A program made the translations under genes and the position numbers. From contig NZ_JASZYQ010000005.1 of the NCBI RefSeq assembly GCF_030316885.1, positions 368,703 through 432,702 on the forward strand: a DNA stretch of 64,000 nucleotides, given 5' to 3'. Positions 59,837 to 64,000 of this stretch are shown here, one piece after another. The stretch comes from Variovorax jilinensis. GTDB lineage: Bacteria > Pseudomonadota > Gammaproteobacteria > Burkholderiales > Burkholderiaceae_C. Each line of letters starts with the position of its first letter. The stretch's first letter is position 1. Below the pieces are notes generated by a model. That model was given only the letters and a program-made list of their open reading frames with translations, was not told the DNA's origin and ran no database searches.

Positions 59837-60805
59837 CTACTTCTGCGTTTGCTTGGGCAGGGTCGCGATGACGGTCGACCAGCGCTTCGACTCCGCGTCG
59901 ATGAAGGTCGCGAACGGCTTGGGGCCGAGGTAGGCCGGCTCGGCCGAGAGGTTCAGGATCTGCGCCTGCACCTCCGGCTTCTCCAGCACGGTCTGTATGC
60001 CCTTGGCGAGCTTCTCGCTCACGTCCGAAGGCAGTCCCTTGGGCGCGAACATACCCATCCAGGCCGGGGCGGAATAGCCCGGGACCGTCTCGGCGATGCT
60101 CGGAATCTCCGGCGCGAGCTTGGAGCGGTTGGGACTGGTGACGCCGAGCGCCTTCGCGGTGCCCGCCTTCAGGTGGCCTGCAACCGACGTGAGGTCCACG
60201 ATCGCAACCGGCACCTGGCCGCCGATCACGTCGTTGACTGCGGGCGCGCTGCCTCGGTAGGGGACGGCCGGCAGCATCGCCTTGGTGGTGCTGGCCAGCA
60301 GTTCGGCCGAAAGATGGTGTGCCGTGTACTGGCCGGAGTTGCCGGTCGGCACCTCGGTCGTCTTTGCCGCGGTCAGCAGGGATTGAAGGTTGCCATAGCC
60401 CGAGTTCGCGCCGGCGACGAGCACCAGCGGAATGTCGGCGATCTTGGCCAGCGGCTGCAGCTGCTTCTCGGGGTTCAGAGGCGGCGCGTCGGGGAGGTGG
60501 GGCCCGATCACGATCGCGCCGGTCGCGCCCATGCCGATGGTGTAGCCGTCCGGATTCGCCTTGGCGACCAGGAGCAGCCCCGTCGCGCCACCGGCGCCGG
60601 GCTTGTTGTCGACGACGACGGGCTGGCCGAGCACCTGGCCGAGTTCACGGGCAACGATGCGCGCGATGCCGTCGGCCGACCCTCCCGCAGCGAAGGGCGC
60701 GACGATCGTCACGGGCTTGGAAGGAAAGGCCTGTGCGTGGGCACCGAGGGCGGCCATGGCGAAGCCGAGGCCGCACAGGAAGTTTCGGGCAAGGGTTGGG
60801 TACAC
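59837..60805 (-). CDS. Bug/TctC-family tripartite tricarboxylate receptor (second copy)
   Basis: 322 residues, starting at GTG (60805) after GGAGAC. Signal peptide LARNFLCGLGFAMAALGAHA, then FPSKPVTIVAPFAAGGSADG, ARELGQVLGQPVVVDNKPGA and the C-terminal AKGIQTVLEKPEVQAQIL. Same family as the copy at 54857-55840, but clearly different in sequence. It lies between the class II aldolase and the hydroxyacid oxidase genes, so its ligand is likely an operon substrate (inference). Confidence 0.93.
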   Translation of the reverse strand: MYPTLARNFLCGLGFAMAALGAHAQAFPSKPVTIVAPFAAGGSADGIARIVARELGQVLGQPVVVDNKPGAGGATGLLLVAKANPDGYTIGMGATGAIVIGPHLPDAPPLNPEKQLQPLAKIADIPLVLVAGANSGYGNLQSLLTAAKTTEVPTGNSGQYTAHHLSAELLASTTKAMLPAVPYRGSAPAVNDVIGGQVPVAIVDLTSVAGHLKAGTAKALGVTSPNRSKLAPEIPSIAETVPGYSAPAWMGMFAPKGLPSDVSEKLAKGIQTVLEKPEVQAQILNLSAEPAYLGPKPFATFIDAESKRWSTVIATLPKQTQK

Positions 60806-60850
60806 GGTTGTCTCCGTCGTTTGATTGGAAGTGGGGATGAAAGGCTCGAG

Positions 60851-61570
60851 TCAGAGGGCGATGCCGGCGCGCCGCAGCATCGTCTCGAAGATCACGCGAT
60901 GCACTTCGCCTTTGCCGGCGACACGCGTTTCCGGAACGGTGCGAAGGATCGATTCGGGGATCGTGCGGTTGGGGCCGCTGCCGGCGTCCGCCGCGAGCTG
61001 AATCTCGCAGGCGCGCTGCAGCACCCACAGCCGGTTGAACGCTGTCGGAATGTCCGGCCCCACGACCAGCAGGCCATGATTGCGCAGGATCAGGTGGTTG
61101 CGCTTGCCGAGCGAGGCCACCAGGCGTGGCTGCTCGTCCAGATTGGTCGTCACGCCCTCGTAGTCGTGGTAGGCCACGTCGTCGTACAGCATGGCGCTGT
61201 AGAAGTTGTCGTGGCGCAGGCCCGATTCCTTGGAGGCCACCGCGCAGCCCGCCGTGGTGTGCACGTGCATGATGCAGTGCGCATCGTCGCGCGCCGCGTG
61301 GACCGCGCTGTGAATGACGAAGCCCGCGCGATTCACCTGGCCTGTGCTGCCGGCGCGCGGTGTGCCGTCGATGTCGATCCGCACGAGGTTGTCCGGCGTG
61401 ACTTCGGCATAGTGCAGCCCGAATGGGTTGATGAGGTATTCGGGCTTCTCGCCGGCCGGCGTGGGCACGCGGACCGTGATGTGGTTGAAGATCAGCTCCG
61501 TCCATCCGAGCCAGTCGAACAGGCGGTAGCAGGCGGCCAGGTCCCTGCGCATCTTTGCTTCTGATTCCAT
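60851..61570 (-). CDS. Class II aldolase/adducin family protein
   Basis: A zinc-dependent aldolase-fold protein of 239 residues. The metal site is suggested by HVH (102-104) in CIMHVHTTAGCAV and His 165 in LILRNHGLLVVG. The motif LFDWLGWTELIFNHITVRVP is typical of this family. In this operon it could split a 4-hydroxy-2-oxo acid into pyruvate and an aldehyde, a step done by the unrelated HpaI in known homoprotocatechuate pathways (inference). It follows the aldehyde dehydrogenase gene by 12 bases. Confidence 0.9.
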   Translation of the reverse strand: MESEAKMRRDLAACYRLFDWLGWTELIFNHITVRVPTPAGEKPEYLINPFGLHYAEVTPDNLVRIDIDGTPRAGSTGQVNRAGFVIHSAVHAARDDAHCIMHVHTTAGCAVASKESGLRHDNFYSAMLYDDVAYHDYEGVTTNLDEQPRLVASLGKRNHLILRNHGLLVVGPDIPTAFNRLWVLQRACEIQLAADAGSGPNRTIPESILRTVPETRVAGKGEVHRVIFETMLRRAGIAL

Positions 61571-61582
61571 CGTGGTCCTTGG

Positions 61583-63046
61583 TTATCGTTGCTGGAGTCC
61601 GCCGAGGCAGACGTACTTGGTGTCCATGTACTCGTCGAGGCCATGGCGGGAGCCCTCGCGCCCCATGCCCGACTGCTTGACGCCCCCGAACGGCGCCACG
61701 GCAGTGCTGATCAGGCCTGTGTTCACGCCGACCATGCCGGCCTCGATCGCGTCCGCCACGCGCCATACGCGCGCCAGGTCGCGGGAGAAGAAATAGGAGG
61801 CCAGGCCGAACTCGCTGCTGTTGGCGATGGCGATCGCGTCCGCCTCGGTCTCGAAGCGGACGAGTGGCGCCACGGGGCCGAAGATCTCCTCGTTGACCGC
61901 TCGCGCGCCGGGCGCCACGTGCGTCAGCACCGTGGGCTCGTAGAAGGTGCCGCCGAGCGAATGGCGTCGGCCCCCGACGGCCACCTTCGCGCCCGAGCCG
62001 ACGGCTTCGGCCACGAGTTCCTCCACCTTCGCGAGCGACGGCAGATCGATGAGCGGCCCTTGCTGCACGCCGGCATCCACGCCGTTGCCCACCCGGAGTT
62101 TCGAGACTGCGGCGGCCAGCATGTCGGCGAAGCGATCGTAGACGCCCGACTGCACCAGGAAGCGGTTTGCACAGACGCAGGTCTGGCCGCTGTTGCGGTA
62201 CTTGGAGGCGATCGCGCCCTCGACCGCTGCTTCGAGATCGGCATCGTCGAAGACGATGAATGGCGCATTGCCACCGAGTTCGAGCGACAGTCGCTTGAGC
62301 GTCGGCGCGCATTGCGCGGCGAGCGTGCGACCGACTTCGGTGGAACCTGTGAAGCTCAGCTTGCGCACCAGCGGGCTGCCGGTGAGCACGCCGCCGATCT
62401 CTGCCGCACTGCCTGTGACGACGCTCAGCACGCCTGCGGGAACGCCGGCACGCGAAGCCAGCTCGGCCAGGGCGAGCGCCGACAGCGGCGTCTGCGATGC
62501 AGGCTTGACGATCATGGTGCAGCCGGCGGCAAGCGCGGGCGCGACCTTGCGGGTGATCATCGCGGCCGGGAAGTTCCATGGCGTGACCGCAGCGCACACG
62601 CCGACCGGTTCCTTCCGTACCACGATCTCGCGGTCGGCCCAGGGCGATGGAACCAGGTCGCCGTAGCTGCGGCGACCTTCCTCGGCAAACCACTCAACAT
62701 AGGCGGCGGCGTAGGCGATCTCTCCCTTGGCCTCGGCAAGCGGCTTGCCCTGCTCCAGGGTCATGATGAGCGCAAGGTCGTCCTGATGCTCGTTCATCAG
62801 GTCGAACCAGCGGCGCAGGATGCGCCCGCGGAATTCGGCCGTCGTGGCACGCCAGGGCTTGAAGGCACGGTCGGCCGCCTCGATGGCGCGGCGGGTCTCG
62901 GCCGCGCCGGCCTTGGGCACGGTGCCGACTTCCTCGCCCGTGGCCGGATTGCGCACGCTGATGGTGAGGCCGCTGTCGGCCTGGCACCACTCGCCTGCGA
63001 TGTAGAGTGCCGATCGCAGCAGGGTAGGGTCTTGGAGTTGGTTCAT
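61583..63046 (-). CDS. gabD: NAD(P)-dependent succinate-semialdehyde-type dehydrogenase
   Basis: An aldehyde dehydrogenase of 487 residues, with SLELGGNAPFIVFDDADLEA (general base Glu 256) and RNSGQTCVCANRFLVQSG (nucleophile Cys 290). PWNFPAAMITRKVAPALAAG is close to GabD. CVCANR after the nucleophile is the GabD redox-switch Cys pattern. In a meta-cleavage pathway it would oxidise the aldehyde released by the aldolase, succinate semialdehyde for the homoprotocatechuate route. Spaced 12 bases from the hydratase and from the aldolase genes. Confidence 0.9.
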   Translation of the reverse strand: MNQLQDPTLLRSALYIAGEWCQADSGLTISVRNPATGEEVGTVPKAGAAETRRAIEAADRAFKPWRATTAEFRGRILRRWFDLMNEHQDDLALIMTLEQGKPLAEAKGEIAYAAAYVEWFAEEGRRSYGDLVPSPWADREIVVRKEPVGVCAAVTPWNFPAAMITRKVAPALAAGCTMIVKPASQTPLSALALAELASRAGVPAGVLSVVTGSAAEIGGVLTGSPLVRKLSFTGSTEVGRTLAAQCAPTLKRLSLELGGNAPFIVFDDADLEAAVEGAIASKYRNSGQTCVCANRFLVQSGVYDRFADMLAAAVSKLRVGNGVDAGVQQGPLIDLPSLAKVEELVAEAVGSGAKVAVGGRRHSLGGTFYEPTVLTHVAPGARAVNEEIFGPVAPLVRFETEADAIAIANSSEFGLASYFFSRDLARVWRVADAIEAGMVGVNTGLISTAVAPFGGVKQSGMGREGSRHGLDEYMDTKYVCLGGLQQR

Positions 63047-63058
63047 CGTCGGGATTCC

Positions 63059-63862
63059 TCAGGCAAGGCTGAACTGGAAACGGCCCAGTGGCCCGTAGTC
63101 GGCATCGAACACATCGCCCTGGCGGGCAGCGACCGGTCGCGTGAACGAGCCTGCAAGGACGATGTCGCCCGGCTCCAGGCATTCGCCCCAGGGCGCGAGC
63201 TTCATCGCGAGCCAGGCCACGCCGATGGCCGGGTTGCCCTGCACGCCGGCTGCGAGTCCGGTTTCCTCGACGACGCCGTTCTGTCGCAGGATCGCCCCGC
63301 ACCACGGCAGGTCGAGCTCGCGCGGATGCATCCTGCGGCCGCCGAGCACGATCCCGGCATTGGCTGCGTTGTCGCTGATCGTGTCGAACACCTTGCGCAT
63401 CGCCTTCGTATGGCGGTCGAACTGCTCGATGCGCGAATCGATGATCTCGATCGCCGGCGTCACGTACTCGGTCGCATCGATCACGTCCTGCGTGGAGATC
63501 TGCGTACCCTCGAGCTTCCTCTTCAGGATGAACGCCAGCTCGACCTCGACCCTCGGGGCGATGAAGCGCGAGAACGGAATGTCGCCCGGCTCGAACAGCA
63601 TGTCGTCGAGCAGCGTGCCGTAGTCGGGTTCGTCGATCTGGCTGGCCATCTGCATCGCGCGCGAGGTCAGGCCGATCTTGTGGCCGATGCGCCTGCGGCC
63701 CTCGGCCAGCTTCATGCCGACCCAGGCGCGGGAGATGGCGTAGCCGTCCTCGATGGTCATGCCGGGAAATCGCCTGGAGAAATGCTCGACCTGTACGCGG
63801 CTCTTCTCGCTCTCATCGAGTTCCCGTGCAAGGCGGTCGATCTGTTCGGATGTGAATGTCAT
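63059..63862 (-). CDS. hpaH: HpaH-type 2-oxo-hepta-4-ene-1,7-dioate hydratase
   Basis: It adds water to a 2-oxo-alkenoate after ring cleavage. The 267-residue protein belongs to the HpaH/MhpD hydratase and decarboxylase family: [36 protein letters not shown] (metal-binding Glu 106 and Glu 108) and [10 protein letters not shown], with [20 protein letters not shown]. The N-terminus [20 protein letters not shown] is close to HpaH as I recall it. It lies between the end of a probable dioxygenase gene and a succinate-semialdehyde-type dehydrogenase gene, matching an HPA pathway. Confidence 0.85.
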   Translation of the reverse strand: MTFTSEQIDRLARELDESEKSRVQVEHFSRRFPGMTIEDGYAISRAWVGMKLAEGRRRIGHKIGLTSRAMQMASQIDEPDYGTLLDDMLFEPGDIPFSRFIAPRVEVELAFILKRKLEGTQISTQDVIDATEYVTPAIEIIDSRIEQFDRHTKAMRKVFDTISDNAANAGIVLGGRRMHPRELDLPWCGAILRQNGVVEETGLAAGVQGNPAIGVAWLAMKLAPWGECLEPGDIVLAGSFTRPVAARQGDVFDADYGPLGRFQFSLA

Positions 63863-63891
63863 GGGATTCGTTCGTGGGGTCGTGCAGAAGC

Positions 63892-64000
63892 TCAGAGCCG
63901 CGACACGCTCTGGAAGCCCTCGGCGCTGGAAGCCTGGGCCTTGGGGATGGCGCGGCCGTCCTGCGGCGTGACCGGGAACACGGCGTTGATCTGGCCCGTG
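63892..64000 (-). CDS. C-terminal end of a probable HpaD-type ring-cleavage dioxygenase (runs past window edge)
   Basis: Only the last 35 residues are in the window: [20 protein letters not shown] then [15 protein letters not shown] and a TGA stop. The GTGQ-x-NAVFP ending is what I recall from class III (LigB-type) homoprotocatechuate 2,3-dioxygenases, HpaD. Position 30 bases before hpaH supports that. The stretch is short, so the identity is tentative. Confidence 0.4.
   Translation of the reverse strand, partial: TGQINAVFPVTPQDGRAIPKAQASSAEGFQSVSRL

Noticed and set aside
58532..61564. A 1010-codon plus-strand open frame across the catabolic operon
   Set aside because: It lies antisense to four clear enzyme, receptor and regulator genes. 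Its translation is Arg/Gly/His-rich without any domain, as expected from high-GC shadow frames.
1..64000. CRISPR arrays, insertion sequences, prophage, tRNA or rRNA genes
   Set aside because: I looked for regular repeats, transposases, integrases and RNA gene hallmarks and found none.

Overview
This is a 64 kb, high-GC window from a Gram-negative beta-proteobacterium, most likely Burkholderiales and perhaps Comamonadaceae (Variovorax-like). The evidence is a complete FlhDC-controlled flagellar locus, a Burkholderiales-type trimeric porin, several LysR regulators, and two orphan Bug/TctC-family tricarboxylate-type binding proteins. The genus is inferred; no rRNA or tRNA gene is present to test it.

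Region 1 (1-8514) holds the rod, hook and ring genes. On the minus strand lies flgBCDEFGHIJ, with flgJ cut by the window edge; flgA, flgM and flgN run divergently. Region 2 (8569-15256) is a sensory block set inside the flagellar locus. It contains an RsbRD-type sensor kinase, a bacteriophytochrome kinase, and a two-gene operon of a KaiC-like double ATPase with a hybrid histidine kinase. Region 3 (15501-24038) has fliA, flhF, flhA, flhB, motB, motA, flhC and flhD on the minus strand. Region 4 (24430-39459) has fliC, fliD, fliS and fliT, then fliE (minus), fliF-G-H-I-J-K, and fliL-M-N-O-P-Q-R. The last two groups are tightly packed, often with stop/start overlaps. Four sites that fit the sigma-28 (FliA) consensus precede flgM, fliC, fliS and a degenerate EAL-HDOD gene that closes the locus.

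Region 5 (40926-54727) is a mixed accessory stretch. It holds a small membrane protein, a DUF2235 (Tle1-like) hydrolase coupled to a three-helix membrane protein, a secreted glycerophosphodiesterase with a coupled membrane-anchored protein, and a low-molecular-weight-phosphatase-like protein lacking its catalytic Cys. It also holds an orphan ABC-type binding protein, an AraC regulator, a frameshifted LysR remnant, a porin, a DUF485-ActP symporter pair, a cardiolipin synthase and a DUF5990 protein.

Region 6 (54857-64000) is catabolic. A Bug receptor, an SDR dehydrogenase and a LysR regulator run on the plus strand. Facing them on the minus strand is an operon with the end of a probable ring-cleavage dioxygenase, an HpaH-type hydratase, a succinate-semialdehyde-type dehydrogenase, a class II aldolase, a second Bug receptor and an FMN-dependent alpha-hydroxyacid oxidase, followed by a second LysR gene. 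Together they look like the lower half of a meta-cleavage pathway for a homoprotocatechuate-like aromatic acid (inference).
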